Assembly: GCF_008831285.2 (NCBI RefSeq)
Contig: NC_045145.1
Span: forward strand, 1,302,001-1,366,000
DNA: 64,000 nt
Direction of reading: 5' to 3'
Source: Nymphaea colorata
Lineage: Eukaryota > Streptophyta > Magnoliopsida > Nymphaeales > Nymphaeaceae
Position 1 is the stretch's first letter; every line of letters starts with the position of its first letter. A model generated the notes under the pieces. The model worked only from the letters and a program-made list of their open reading frames with translations. It did not search any database and was not told the origin of the DNA. Below are positions 1 to 10,899 of the stretch, one piece after another. The translations under genes were made by a program, and so were the position numbers.

Positions 1-324
1 GCAGATATAACTAAACAAATGCATGCACACTCTACCAGCCTCCTACGAAAGAAGTGTTAAAACATGGAAAAAAAAAACTTATGTGGTTGTGGTTCGGCAT
101 TTTGATCCCTGCATTCACGGGAAAGGGAGCTTTCTCATTATTCATCCTATGATGTTTTGGAGAAAGATGGACTCTCAATATTGAGAGTACAGGCCAGACT
201 ATTTTAGGTAAGATAATCACCTAGAATCCTACGTGGTAAGTAAAGTGTCAAGAAAAAGGGATCAGATCTCTTATCAAGATCTGTTATTGTTATGCACACT
301 ACATTTTCGGTGGTTAATGGATTG

Positions 325-484
325 GAAAAGAAATTGTGCAATATCATGATCTTGTATGCCAAAAATCTTGTAAGGGATAACCTTTTTTGTACTATATATA
401 TGTTGCTCAAAGGAATCAATAAAAACAAGTTCTCTCCAGCTTTATCTTTCACGCTTCCTCTGTTTTCTTCTCTAAGTTTTCTCA
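325..484 (+). repeat. Copia LTR 3' part (U3/R/U5) before a primer-binding site
   Basis: This is one of four diverged copies of the same LTR tail (also 1545-1701, 8210-8354, 25553-25700). Each shows a TATA-box-like CTATATATA, then TTGCTCAAAGGAATCAA(T/C)AAAAA with an AATAAA-type polyadenylation signal in most copies, then CTCTCCAGC, and most end in TTTTCTC. In this copy the primer-binding site follows directly, which marks the 3' boundary. The 5' boundary is not resolved because flanking sequence is shared between copies. Confidence 0.65.
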
Positions 485-496
485 TGGTATCAGAGC
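484..496 (+). promoter_or_regulatory. Copia primer-binding site
   Basis: The sequence TGGTATCAGAGC is the classic initiator-Met-tRNA-complementary site of plant copia elements and follows the LTR tail directly. The leader downstream (497-735) matches 8367-8600, where a gag remnant follows further on. Here the leader breaks off at about 735 and no gag is present. Confidence 0.75.
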
Positions 497-1544
497 AAAA
501 CGAGGGAGGGAAATCAACTGCTCCCTTCCGTTAACTCCAAAAAATCCAAGCTTTTGCAGAGAGGTTCTTCAGACACTGGAATTGGAATAATCTTCTGCTG
601 ACAGCTAGAATCGCCTGAAGAATCATCACCGGCCTTCCTCTCTGCCGCCTGATACACCTTCATCTCCAGCAAATTATTTCGAAGAACGGCGGAAAGGAAG
701 TCAGGGAAGGGCGCCTTTCTCACCGGATTCTTCGTGTTATCGTTATGCATATCTTGATAAAAATTACATGATAATACACTAGCTTGGATTGTATTATCCA
801 AGTGCGACATGGCAGGTCATACTTTTCAACCTGCCATGTCGTAATCAAGGTTCTTTTGGCAATCCATGTAATCAGTAAAAAAGAGGCAGGCCCGTATCAA
901 GAGAACTGAAAATATGAGGACCATATTTAGAATTTCTAGAAGAATCAAGCCCCTAAATACAATTTTTTCACAACGGATCCGTTCTTTTCATCTCTCCAAT
1001 TTACTGCATCACATGGAGTTTTGTGTCCTATTTACTACCTTACTCTGTTTGAATGAATATGGAAACATGAAGATGTGGTTCTCTTTAAAAAAAAAAAACA
1101 AAAATCTGTCAGTTCTTATCTCTGGTGTACAATATTCAAGTTCGTTATAATACAATGTTCATTTTCATTTTGGCTTTTCAGCTTTTCGGGATGAGAATGA
1201 TATCTGCGCGATACTTTGTTACATAAGACAATCAATGGATTATCCTGATTGAGTATAAACCCCAAGGGTGAACAAAAATATATCTTTTTTTTTCGTTTCC
1301 TTTTTTTTTTTTGGCTCCCAAATTCAAATTTTTTTTAGAAGCAAAAAAAAAGGAACATTTATCTATTTCAGCATAAACAGAATAGACCAATTAAAATGAC
1401 GAGACATTCACATATAATAGCAAGAGGAAGGAAGTCGTGTGGCACCGACAGCTTAAAGAAACAAATTGAAATATTCATTTGCCTTTATGTATTTTCTTCC
1501 AAATTGTAATTGGAAAGAAGCCTTTAGCTTTTTTAGAGATAGAA

Positions 1545-1701
1545 GTTGGGTATTATCATGATCTTGTATACCAAAAATCTTGTAAGCGATAACCATTTTT
1601 TGTACTATATATAGATATGTTGCTCAAAGGAATCAATAAAAACAAGTTCTCTCCAGCTTTATCTTTCACCCTTCCTCTGTTTTCTTCTCTAAGTTTTCTC
1701 A
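1545..1701 (+). repeat. Copia LTR tail, possible 3' LTR end
   Basis: This is the same U3/R/U5 tail as 325-484 and 8210-8354. Here the sequence after TTTTCTCA is not a primer-binding site but unrelated DNA (CAGAGCAACAAG...). It may be the outer end of a 3' LTR or a deletion junction. About 100 bases upstream are shared with 8110-8210. Confidence 0.55.
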
Positions 1702-3115
1702 CAGAGCAACAAGATCTTGATGGGTAAGGGAACAATGAAATAAGCAACTATAAGAAAGGCAGCTGTAGATAATCTTTTCCAACAGAAAAGTTAGGTAATG
1801 GAGACAATCCCTGTGATTGTACCTAGGAACTTGTGAGGAGTATGACTCATTCTTGGAAGTCTTGTAGTTTCGTCACTTATGATGGCTGTGAAGGTAAAGC
1901 CTTTAGACTAGACTTGAACCATGGCTTCCATGCACGCTGTGAGAATTTGGAAGGTTCCGTTCAAAAAAGGTTTCTTAAACATGAGGAGAAAAGACCAAAA
2001 ATTTACAAGAAGATGGTAACTGAAACTTGTTTAGATTCCTAACTCAGTCAGACTACATACGAGCCAAGATTGGAAGGCTGCATTGGATCTAAAGTGCAAT
2101 TTGATTCCCATTCTACCATCTTTTCTGGGTATTTGGGATTTTCCTAAGAAAACAATAAGATGCTGGTGGGACAAACATATAATTTCTGAGCAGCAGCATC
2201 TTTGAACGAATTCCATTCATAAAGTAAATTTCACAAAAAACATGAATTTTATTGCTCCAGACAATCAGAATCCTAATTTTTGACCTCAGCTTTATTTTTA
2301 GAACCACCTCTTAATTTAATGTCCAAATTGGGTGAACTTGGGCCCAATTATATGGAGTACCCATGAGATCTGCCTCAAAGTTAATTGAAAATATGTTAAC
2401 CATATATTAAGTGTTTATGAAAGGAAAAAAAATCTAGCTCCACCCTTATTGCAGAAGAAAAAAAATCCCACAAAAATGAAAAAGAATAGACAAGTCATGG
2501 GCTTGGTGCTGGGTGTGCAGGGCACCATTAATCTCTCCATCTGACTATCCGTGTAAGTTGTGGCCCCTTGTTTTGCAGTTACCTCTGTTCTAATTTTCTT
2601 TCCCTTGTTATCTGAGCCAAGAACTCCCTTTGGATCATGTCACTATGCTATGGAAAAGTGCAGCATGGCTCGAGTTGACACGCAAGTTCGAGCTAGCCAG
2701 TATTTAACTGTTCCTTTACTGTATATTATTTCTAGTGTAGACAACATATTTTCGTGGCTAAAATATGGAATGAATAAAAATTATTACCATTAAAAAACAT
2801 GTTTTTTTATTTGCATCCTTGTATTGCCGAATGCATTGGAAGAAGCGCGTATATATGAAAGAACCAGCACCAAGGAATTACAACAGAACAGCTACAAAGA
2901 ACTAGCACCAAAGGAATTGCAACAGAACGACCTACCGCAAACAGAATCAGCTTCAAACCAAACCATGCAATTGTTGCGACCTGGAACTAAAATTTTCAAC
3001 AAATTAGCCAATATAAATAAATGAACATATTGCATGGACCAAATTGTACATATATCATAAGTTCTTTGTATAGGTTAAGTTGATCTTTTACATACAAGAA
3101 CTTGCAAGAAAAGAT
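1702..3115. other. Intergenic, no gene recognised
   Basis: AT-rich sequence with only short open frames and no recognisable domain. No splice-flanked coding pattern, tRNA or repeat stands out by eye. Confidence 0.5.
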
Positions 3116-3418
3116 GAAGAAGTCTTCCAAAATAAAGGCACTGCTTTCTGTCAACAAATATGAACTTTACCACCTTGTAGATGATAATAAGAATCATAGT
3201 GGGGTACTAAGTTGAGCAGTACTACTTCGAGGCTACCCTTTAATTGCACTTTGAAATATTTTTAATTGAAGAAGTCTTCCAAAATAAAGGCACTGCTTTC
3301 TGTCAACAAATATGAACTTTACCGCCTTGTAGATAATAATAAGAATCATAGTGGGGTACTAAGTTGAGCAGTACTACTTCGAGGCTACCCTTTAATTGCA
3401 CTTTGAAATATTTTTGAT
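3116..3418. repeat. Local tandem duplication, 152-base period, two copies
   Basis: The block beginning GAAGAAGTCTTCC at 3116 recurs at 3268 with only a few differences (for example ACCACCTTG against ACCGCCTTG). The second copy ends at about 3415. The near identity suggests this is younger than most duplications in the window. No coding content is seen. Confidence 0.9.
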
Positions 3419-3832
3419 ACCCACTCCGAAGAAGTGCCATCCCAACCCAGACTTCACTGATGACCAAATGCATTAAAATTTGTATACCACTCAAACGTGC
3501 TCTTCTTCATCACAATTACAAGATTGGTTTGATTCAATAAGAAAGAAGATGAGATGGTTGTAAAAGATACTTTCAAACTTTTTATTTACCTCCTCAAATT
3601 GAATACAAGAGAACAAGAACATAGGTCAGATGATTGTCTTTTTAGACAATTTAAGTAGTTTTTGCTACCTGAAAGTTTAAGTATCCTTTGTAATTCTTTC
3701 TTTTCAATAACAAACCCACACTCTGTTGCTCCAAATAAGAAAATAAAGAAAAAAACATTAAAAACGATGAAAAAGAAAGATAAGTGATTATGGAGCGAGC
3801 TTTTTATAAAAGGATTTAACTAAAAGTTGAAT
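3419..3832. other. Intergenic, no gene recognised
   Basis: AT-rich, A-run-rich sequence. Nothing recognisable on either strand. Confidence 0.5.
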
Positions 3833-4357
3833 TCCTCCATTCATGCTTCCCCTCCTTCTTAGAAGCACCCCCAACCTATTCAGAATTCTATTTAAAAAAA
3901 TAAATACATAAAATTCATTTTGGCCTGGACACGCTTTTCTCATTGTCATTTGTCTTAACACTGTTTGAAAACTATGCCTCAGTTTTCCACTAGACAATTC
4001 ATTTTAAGACAAGTTATCCAGTGAAACTCATTTGAGACAGTTTCTACCAAAATTCATGCTTCCCTCCTTCCTAGAAGCACCCCCAACTAACAATTTTCAG
4101 AATTCTATTAAAAAAATATAATACTGCTGCTTTGGCAGCGTCAAAATCAAGTGTGAATGTCATGTTTCGCAGCAGATCTTTAATTCAATGTACCAAAAGT
4201 TGGATGGGTTAGCATACCATCCATCTAGATGTTGGCCTGGACACGCTTTTCTCATTGTCGTTTTTGTCTTAACACTATTTGAAAACTTGCCTCAGTTTTC
4301 CACTGGACAATTCATTCAAGACAAGTTATCCAGTGAAACTCATTTGTGACAGTTTCC
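3833..4357. repeat. Tandem duplication; second copy has an internal insertion
   Basis: The first copy (about 3833-4046) and second copy (about 4049-4357) share TTCATGCTTCCC...AGAAGCACCCCCAAC at their starts and GGCCTGGACACGCTTTTCTC through CAGTGAAACTCATTTG at their ends. The second copy carries about 110 extra bases (roughly 4122-4233). Either the insertion entered copy 2 or copy 1 lost it. No coding content is seen. Confidence 0.85.
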
Positions 4358-4985
4358 ACTTACAATGTCATTTATGTAATGACTCATGGACCAATAGTGG
4401 ATTAGAAATTACTCGTGCTTGATCAGATATATCCCAATTAAATAATTATGTCAATATTTTAAAAATTTATATTAACAACCATATTTTTTCGAAGGGTAAA
4501 ACAAGCATAGCATAAACGGTCGGGCTTGAGGTGTATGGAGATGCATGTCTCTAGTCGATTCCCAAGTGGTGGAGTATGGTATATAAGTTGAAGGGAGCAT
4601 TGGTGGTACTACTAATGTACGTAGCTCAAAGCCCTATAGACTTGGGAACGAGGGGTCTTAATGCTTCTTCTTTTTTGAGTGGTGAGTTATTGACTTTGAA
4701 AGGGTAACAACAACTCGCTCAAGTTTATAGAGTAACTACTTGTATTACATAAAATGTTGTTAAACAGAGAAATTTAAACTTGTGCTTTTAATTGTGGATC
4801 AGACTCAACACTCCAACAGCAGTCACTGAAGCCATCATGTTTTTAAAAATTTTTGAAGGGGCCAAAGTGACTTTTTTTTTTTTTTCTTGACTGTCAAAGA
4901 GTAAGTTATTTACATTTCTCAAAATCTGGGAGGGTACACTGAACTCATGATAACAGGGTAATTCATTTCCCTAATTCTGAAGGGC
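4358..4985. other. Intergenic, no gene recognised
   Basis: AT-rich sequence with a T-run near 4870. No gene or defined repeat is recognised here apart from the edge of the dispersed repeat that follows. Confidence 0.45.
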
Positions 4986-4989
4986 ATTT

Positions 4990-6400
4990 TTTCCTCTTTC
5001 TAACTTGGGTAATTTGGCACCCGACCATTGACTTGAGTGCTGGGGGCTATTGACTTAGCATGAGGAAGAACAACTTATGCAAGACAAGTTCCACAGGGAC
5101 AAATTATCACCATTCTGAGGTCAGTTCTTCAATGCATAATAATGGTTTACTCAAGTTCAATAAAATCAATTTTATAAACTCTAACTTGACTTGTTTATAA
5201 TGACGAGTTTTGAGTTAAGCTTGAGCTTAACAAAGCAAATTCGAGTCGAGCTTGAGTTAGCTCGACTTGTTTTACAGTCTATCCACATGACACACACAAA
5301 TGGACTTGTCCCCTATTTATAATGGTGAAACATGTCACTTGGAGTGGGGAAGCTTCAACCTAAGGTGTCAATATGTCTGATTTGAATTGAATGTCCAACC
5401 CAACTACTCCAAAAACATTTGGATGAAGAAAAGAAATTCAGTAATCAACTAAAAAATGAGATAGGATTTGAAATTAAGAAATGACATCGGATTAGATTTA
5501 GATTCATATATGCATAAATATTCGAACGATTCAGATTTAATTATATTCAGTCGAATTCAGTTCAGATTCAAATATACAAAAATATCCGATCAGATCCAGG
5601 TGGGACTTAGATTTAAATAAAAATTTTATATTCAATGCTCTTACAGTTGTAAATCAGACAGATTCAGTTCAAAATATGGATTCAGATTCAAATTCATATC
5701 TGAATATGAAATAGGATTCGGTTGGATTCTGATTGTGCATCTGATTTCAGATTCAGATTAGAATGAAAAAAATGGATTTAGATCAGATTCAAATTATGAA
5801 ATCTGATTTTGGATTCAGTTTTGGATGAGGAAAAAAATCAGATTCAGATTGTGGAATCTGATTTCTGATTCAAATTTGGATATAACCTTTCTTAAATTCG
5901 TATCCAAACTCAATCCAAGTATAGAAGTATCCGTATGGACAAGAATATATTTTATTTGAATCAGATCCATTGGCATCCATCGTTGCAGATTTTCTCACTT
6001 TTCTAATATTTTACATTTTTAGTTTTTGTATTTAGGTCCATCGATTTTCAAGAAAACCATGGTCAGTCGTTCTATTGAGTCCTCCAACTCCTCCAAGAGT
6101 ATCGGTGACGACTGTTCCCGATGTTCTTAATGAGAAGGTTTGGAATAACTTCAGCTTCTCCAAGAGTACACCCAAAATTGCGTAACGTACCAGCATGCTG
6201 GAGCTTGTGGACATTGAGAAATGATTCCATAATTGGGTGGTGGCCTTTTGGATATGAGTAATTACTTAAAACTAAATCTGAACTGAATCTGTATCCGATC
6301 CGATACTTATATATATATATATATCAGAATCTGTAAAACAAATTTCTTTTTTCTATTTAGACAGAGCATATGTCATAAACGCGAATCTCTCTTCTGAAAT
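4990..6400 (+). repeat. Dispersed (ATTCAGATT)-rich repeat unit, copy A
   Basis: This unit recurs at 16700-18000 (B), 49815-50705 (C) and 54330-55620 (D). It has a leader with words such as GAGTCGAGCTTGAGTT, then an edge (A)AGG(AT)GTCAATATGTCTG, then several hundred bases of degenerate GATTCAGATT/AAATCTGATT words. An exon-like core follows and the unit ends in TATCCGATCCGATACTT. The edge GGATGTCAA plus GATCCGAAT words resembles the termini of the TIR element at 55874-59142, so I infer a non-autonomous DNA-transposon family. Both ends are poorly defined. Confidence 0.7.
6030..6232 (+). other. Exon-like core inside repeat unit A
   Basis: This segment starts after TTTTTGTATTTAG, an acceptor-like edge, and runs from GTCCATCGATTTTCAAG through CCAAGAGTATCGGTGACGAC to GCTTGTGGACATTGAGAAATG. 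It recurs near 17680-17890, 25738-25870 and 55330-55520 and is better conserved than the surrounding array. A possible reading has residues PTPPRVSVTTVHDVLNEKV in copy D-like form. I do not recognise the protein and the frame is not open through all copies. It may be a captured gene fragment. Confidence 0.4.
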
Positions 6401-6408
6401 CCTTCCTT

Positions 6409-6411
<3 letters not shown>

Positions 6412-6459
<48 letters not shown>
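6412..6459. repeat. (TA)n microsatellite
   Basis: Uninterrupted AT dinucleotides. The paralogous position in the second duplicated segment also carries a (TA)n tract (18704-18748). Confidence 0.98.
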
Positions 6460-6462
<3 letters not shown>

Positions 6463-6546
6463 CGGCGCCACCCAGTAAGAGAAGCAATAAGATTTTGCCA
6501 GGTAAAAAGTTTTAAAGTCTATCTTAAGTAGTCATCCTCCAAACGC

Positions 6547-6551
6547 GTCAC
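6547..6551. other. Empty site for the copia insertion of copy 2
   Basis: The bases GTCAC here sit in the uninterrupted paralogous context CATCCTCCAAACGCGTCAC then AACTTCTCAATGG. In the second segment the same context is split: CATCCTCCAAACACGTCAG ends at 18839 and GTCACAACTTCTCACAATGG starts at 24556, with the copia element between. This is therefore the pre-integration allele kept in the paralog. Confidence 0.85.
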
Positions 6552-6661
6552 AACTTCTCAATGGAAAATTCTTTATATCATGCAAGCGAACACATATACA
6601 TGGAAAGAATGGTAAGGCGATGTTGGTCAAGCTAATGCTCCAGACAAGGATTGGACCTCCT

Positions 6662-6892
6662 TTAAGCCAAAACTCCCTTTGAGTGGGATCCATTAGAGCC
6701 ACAAGGAGGGTAGCCTTCGCTTGTTGCAGGCCACATCAGTATGGGGATTGATAACCACGTCCACCATTGCCCGAATTCCTCCGATTGAGGCATTATCTTC
6801 TTTTCCATTTCGCTTGGCACCACTTCCTTAGGTGTGCTTAATCCTTGAGCGCTCACCCTAGGCCTGCTGACCTGCCCAAATGCAGAAGACAC
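6662..6892 (-). pseudogene. Exon-like fragment of unidentified gene, copy 1
   Basis: The minus-strand frame reads FGQVSRPRVSAQGLSTPKEV, then VPSEMEKKIMPQSEEF, and then departs from its partner at 24785-25057, which continues EVMVEAVINPNADVACNKR. Shifting the frame here restores similar words (VINPHTDVACNKR-like), so copy 1 has a frameshift after EEF. The similarity is at protein-like level and the changes look partly conservative, so this was probably coding. I do not recognise the family. A small conserved exon-like piece lies upstream on the same strand (7012-7062). Confidence 0.45.
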
Positions 6893-7011
6893 AAATCAAT
6901 TTCTTGAAAACGTCACCGGTTTCATAATTTGCCGCGAAGTGTGAATGTTATCATGCTCAGTAGGCCTAGTAACAACAGTGAGTACAACAACAGTGTTTTC
7001 TTAAGCCATAC

Positions 7012-7062
7012 CTGGGCTTCTTCCTCTGGGCACCGGCGCAACTCCTGCTTCCCGTGTGCAAA
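7012..7062 (-). pseudogene. Small exon-like piece, copy 1 (51 bases)
   Basis: On the minus strand the piece is flanked by TGTGGTTGCAG (acceptor-like) and GTATGGCTT (donor-like), as in the paralog at 25100-25154. It reads roughly FAHGKQELRRCPEEEAQ. The paralog is 55 bases long, so the two differ by a non-multiple of three and at least one is frameshifted. It probably belongs to the same unidentified gene as 6662-6892. Confidence 0.35.
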
Positions 7063-7116
7063 CTGCAACCACATAGGCATGAGAATGAACTATTACAACC
7101 ACATTTCACATATGCA

Positions 7117-8354
7117 GTGCAGATATAACTAAACAATGCATGAACACTCTACCAGCCTCCTATGGAAGCAGTTTAAAACATGGGAAAAAAAGAACTAAAG
7201 CATGTATGTGGTTGTGGTTCAGCATTTGGATGCATGCATCCATGGGAAGGGAGCACTCTCTTTATTCATTCTTTGATGTTCTTGAGAGAAGATGGACTCT
7301 CAATATATAGAGTACAGGCCAGACCATTTTAGGTAAGAAATCAAGTAGGAATCTTACTGATAAACAAAGTGTCAAGAAAAAAGGGATCAGATCTCTTATC
7401 AAGATCTGCTATTGTTATGCAGATCATGATAAAAATACATTATAATACACTAGCTTGGAGTGTATTAACAAAGTGTGACATGGCAGTCGCACTTTTCAAC
7501 CTGCCATGTCATAATCACAGGTTCTTTTGGCTATCCATAGTAAAGTAAAAGAGGCAGGCCCGTATCAAGAGAACTGAAAATATGAGGACCATATTTAGAA
7601 TTTCTAGAAGAATCAAGCCCCTAAATACAATTTTTTTCCACAACAGATCCGTTCTTTTCATCTCACCAATTTACTGCATCACATGGAGTTATCTGTTCTA
7701 TTTACTGCCTTACTCTGTTTGAATTAATATGGAAAATGAAGTGTGGTTCTCTTTTTTTTAAAAAAAAAAAATCTGTCAGTTCTTATCTTGGTGTATAATA
7801 TTCAAGTTCGTTATAATAAAATATTCATTTGATTTTGGCTTTTCAGCTTTTCAGGGATGAGAATGATATCTACGCGATACTTTGTTACATAAGACAATCA
7901 ATAATTATTTATCCTGATTGAGTATAAACCCCAAGGGTTACCAAAAATATATCATTTTTTTCGTTTTCTTTTTTTTTTGGCTCCCAAATTCAATTGTTTT
8001 TTTTTTAGAAAAAAAAAAAATGAACATTTATCTATTTCAGCCAAACAGAATTTTAAACCAATTAAAATCGACCAGACATTCACCATATAATAGCAAGAGG
8101 AAGAAAGTCGTGTGGCACTAACAGTTTAAAAAAAAATTGAAATATTCATTGTGCCTTTGTTAATTTCTTCCAAATTGTATTGGAAAGCCGCCTTTAGCTT
8201 TTTAGAGATAGAAATTGTGTATTATCATATCTTATGTACCAAAAATCTTGTAAGCCATAACCTTTTTTTTACTCTATATATGTTGGTCAAAGGAATCAAT
8301 AAAAACCAGTTCTCTCCAGCTTATTTCCTCAGTTTTCTTCTCTAAGTTTTCTCT
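7117..8354 (+). repeat. Copia LTR-bearing block, copy in duplicated segment 1
   Basis: This is the uninterrupted version of the block at 1-300 plus 735-1701. It ends with the LTR tail (8210-8354), TATA-like and poly(A)-like signals, and TGGTATCATAGG, a decayed primer-binding site at about 8355. The leader and gag of the same element follow. How much of the 1.24 kb is true LTR is not clear: part is also shared with 25205-25510 as segmental duplication. Confidence 0.6.
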
Positions 8355-9592
8355 TGGTATCATAGGAAAATGAGAGAGGAAAATCGACTGCCCCTTCCGT
8401 TAACTCCAAAAAATCAAAGTTTGTAGAGAGGTTCTTCAGACACCTGGAATTGAATAATCTTCTGCTGACAGCTAGAAATGCCTGAAGAATCAGCACCGGC
8501 CTTCGTCTCTGCCACCTGATACACCTTCGTCTCAGCAAATTATTCCAGAGAACGGTGGAAAGGAAGTCAGGGAAGGGTTCCTTTCTCCCGGATTCTTCTG
8601 TACTCCGCAGCAACACCTATCACCGGAATTTCTCAGGGTCGACTGAATTTCTCTGCTGCGGATGTCAGTGACGAGCCCATTGCAGATCCTCACAAATCAT
8701 CTCCAGAAATCTCCTCTCGGCAGCTCCTGTTCTCAGCCTACAGGTTCAGCTCGACAGCAGGTTCCCTCAACCATTCACTGAGTCACAAACTCAGACAGTC
8801 ATATTTGCTTCTGTTCAAAGGCTATGGTTTCTTCTCTGATTTAAGACGGCAAAAGGGCTTCTCCAACGGACGAAAGAGGGTGGAAACAGAATTTGGGCTG
8901 TCGGACTGTAATGAGGTTTTTTTTTTGGCGTGCTTTGAACTATTTCTCTGTTTTCTCTGAGGAAGCTTGACGGTGATAGTCTGAGATCCCTGGATTTTCT
9001 GCCCCTTGAACGTGAGCATCAAAGCAAAATTCACGAAGCCTGCTCTGTTCCGTAGAATGAACACCACTGACTCGGATTCATCAAAGATCTTCATTCACTC
9101 CTCTTATTTTGCTCTCGGCCTGCAACTATGGCTTCTCTATTTTCTGAAGGTTAGTTTTTTTCTCTTTCTCTGCGTCAAGAGAATTTGAGTTTCGGAAGTC
9201 ATGGAGTCAATACTTGGAGCCGGAAAAGGAGGGAAGACGTCTACTGCTGCTCGAGGGAGACCTGCTGCTTGGCCTGCTTGCCGAAGGAAGGGGATAGTGA
9301 ACCCTCATCCCCTCATATATCTCTGCCTCCTCTCCCTCCATGGTCGTGTCTCCGATCGATCTTTGCGTGATGACAGGAAGAGACGCAAGTGATTGTTTTT
9401 CCCGAAGCCCAGCTGACCATTGTCTTCCTTCTCTAAGAATAATGAGAAGGAACTATGGCAGACCAAGAAAAGAATAATGGCGACTTCAGCAATTCAAAAA
9501 TTCTCATGACTGATTCCTTCTTTTTACATCGTTCTGATATGATAATCCCAGAAGTGTTTCCTCTTTTTACATCATTCTGATAATCCAGAGAT
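8355..9592 (+). mobile_element. Copia primer site and untranslated leader
   Basis: The decayed primer-binding site TGGTATCATAGG opens a 1.2 kb leader that leads into gag at 9593. Parts recur at 497-735 (leader start) and at 49340-49815 (matching 8620-9090). Short open frames inside it (for example 9185-9392) look like chance. This is a 5' element remnant; no protease, integrase or reverse transcriptase of this copy follows. Confidence 0.6.
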
Positions 9593-10165
9593 GTGTTGGT
9601 ATCTCAAGCACTTAACGGTGACAATTATGCCATTTGGAGTAGAGCAATGATAATGGCCTGTCAACAAAAATAAACTAGGCTTCATAGATGGATCTATCAA
9701 AGAGCCAAAAAAGGAGATAAGAATTTGCCTTATGAGTTAGATATGCAATAAGATGATTCTTTCATGGATTTAAAATTCATTAGCAAAGAAATTGCTGCTA
9801 GTATTGCTTATGCTACTTCTGCTCAAGATGTATGGGAAGATTTAAAAAGCAGGTTTACTCAGAGTTTAGCACCAAGAATATATCAACTGCAGAGTTCTAT
9901 ATGACAACTTCAACAAGAGACTCTATCAGTTACTATGTACTACACAAAAACTAAGGTGTTATGGGATGAACTTAACTCTTATTCTCCCATACCGTCTGGT
10001 TCATGTGGTGCTATGAGAATTTACTCAGATCATATTAAAAGAGAAGAGTAATCCAATTCTTGATGGGGCTAAACGACTCGTAGTGAGCAATTCATGGTCA
10101 ATCTTACTACTTGATCCCTTGCCAACATTAACAAAGTTTATGCTTTAGTTCTACAGGAAGAAAAA
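9593..10165 (+). pseudogene. Copia gag remnant (UBN2-type)
   Basis: This is the capsid region of a Ty1/copia polyprotein. The plus strand reads VSQALNGDNYAIWSRAMIMA, then a stop near 9670, then KLGFIDGSIKEP, ISKEIAASIAYATSAQDVWE, LKSRFTQSLAPRIYQLQSSI, a stop, then YYTKTKVLWDELNSYSPIPS and INKVYALVLQEEKQ. The order matches the plant copia gag pattern (N-terminal gag domain followed by the UBN2 region). Several in-frame stops and shifts show it is dead. It ends abruptly before the zinc knuckle, where unrelated sequence begins at about 10190. Confidence 0.85.
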
Positions 10166-10187
10166 CAACATGAAGCAAGATTCTGTG

Positions 10188-10895
10188 TCACATTCTCGTC
10201 ACCAGTTTGGCCTCCATTGAACTGGCCGAGGTCATCTCTGCAGCCACCGGATCTTCATTGTCGACGACATCATTGTCATCGACATTGGTGCTATATAAGA
10301 TGACAATGTACTGGTCTTGGGAGGAGACGGGCAATGTCATTATGGTGCCAGGTGCAAGGTGCTTTATCTCTCCCTCTTTCTGTATGTGTGGTACACTAGA
10401 CAGACCATGTCGTGCTTGGCTGGCAAGACAACAGAATTCCTCGCAGATTGGCACGGCCAGTTGGAGGAGAGTCCACTAATACGGTGCAACCATAGTTGAA
10501 CTGGCAAGCTTCACACGGTTATAGAAATCGTAAGCTGTCCAAATGGGACTCAAGAAACCATGGTTAACTCTGAAAAGAAATAACCGGTGACATGTCGTGG
10601 ACCATTTAACCTTCGAAGTTTGAAATCCGTATTCACTAGAACCTGCAGGTATCTTAGTTTGAACATGCCTTTGATGTTTGCCATGGAAACAAAAAAAATG
10701 AGCCGAAATAGCTGGGGCGCAGCTAATATTCGTCAATCCCAGGTCAAACTGTAGGTTATGAACATAACCTATACAACTTGCTAGCAGTTCCATCAGATGA
10801 TGAGGCAAGATTTGATCTGGCAAGCTCTTACCTCTTTTACAACTTGTGCTTTTATTATTTACACATGAAGAAAATGTAGTCTCCCTTAAACACAA
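10188..10895 (-). pseudogene. Possible NB-LRR leucine-rich-repeat fragment
   Basis: On the minus strand, 10895-10476 reads ELLASCIGYVHNLQFDLGLT and then, in another frame, ANIKGMFKLRYLQVL and NTDFKLRRLNGPR. Spacing such as (S)CIGYVHNLQ-(T)LDLGLTNI and the following GMFKLRYLQVL resembles the LRR segments of plant NLR proteins (IG.L.NLQTLDL...L..LRYL). Frame changes and stops break it. Sequence to 10188 on the same strand (TIMTLPVSSQDQYIVILYST) may belong to it but is not recognised. It sits directly after the truncated gag. The NLR assignment is tentative. Confidence 0.4.
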
Positions 10896-10899
10896 AAGT

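Larger units (their letters stand above)
1..1701 (+). repeat. Partial copy of duplicated block with nested copia LTR tails
   Basis: Bases 1-300 match 7117-7420 and 25205-25510, and 735-1701 match 7420-8354. The first match begins at base 1, so the copy probably continues left of the window. Between the two matching parts lies an extra stretch (about 302-735): a second copia LTR tail, a primer-binding site and leader sequence like 8355-8600. The copy at 7117 lacks this stretch. The mosaic suggests nested insertion or unequal recombination among copia fragments. No coding sequence is recognisable. Confidence 0.7.
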
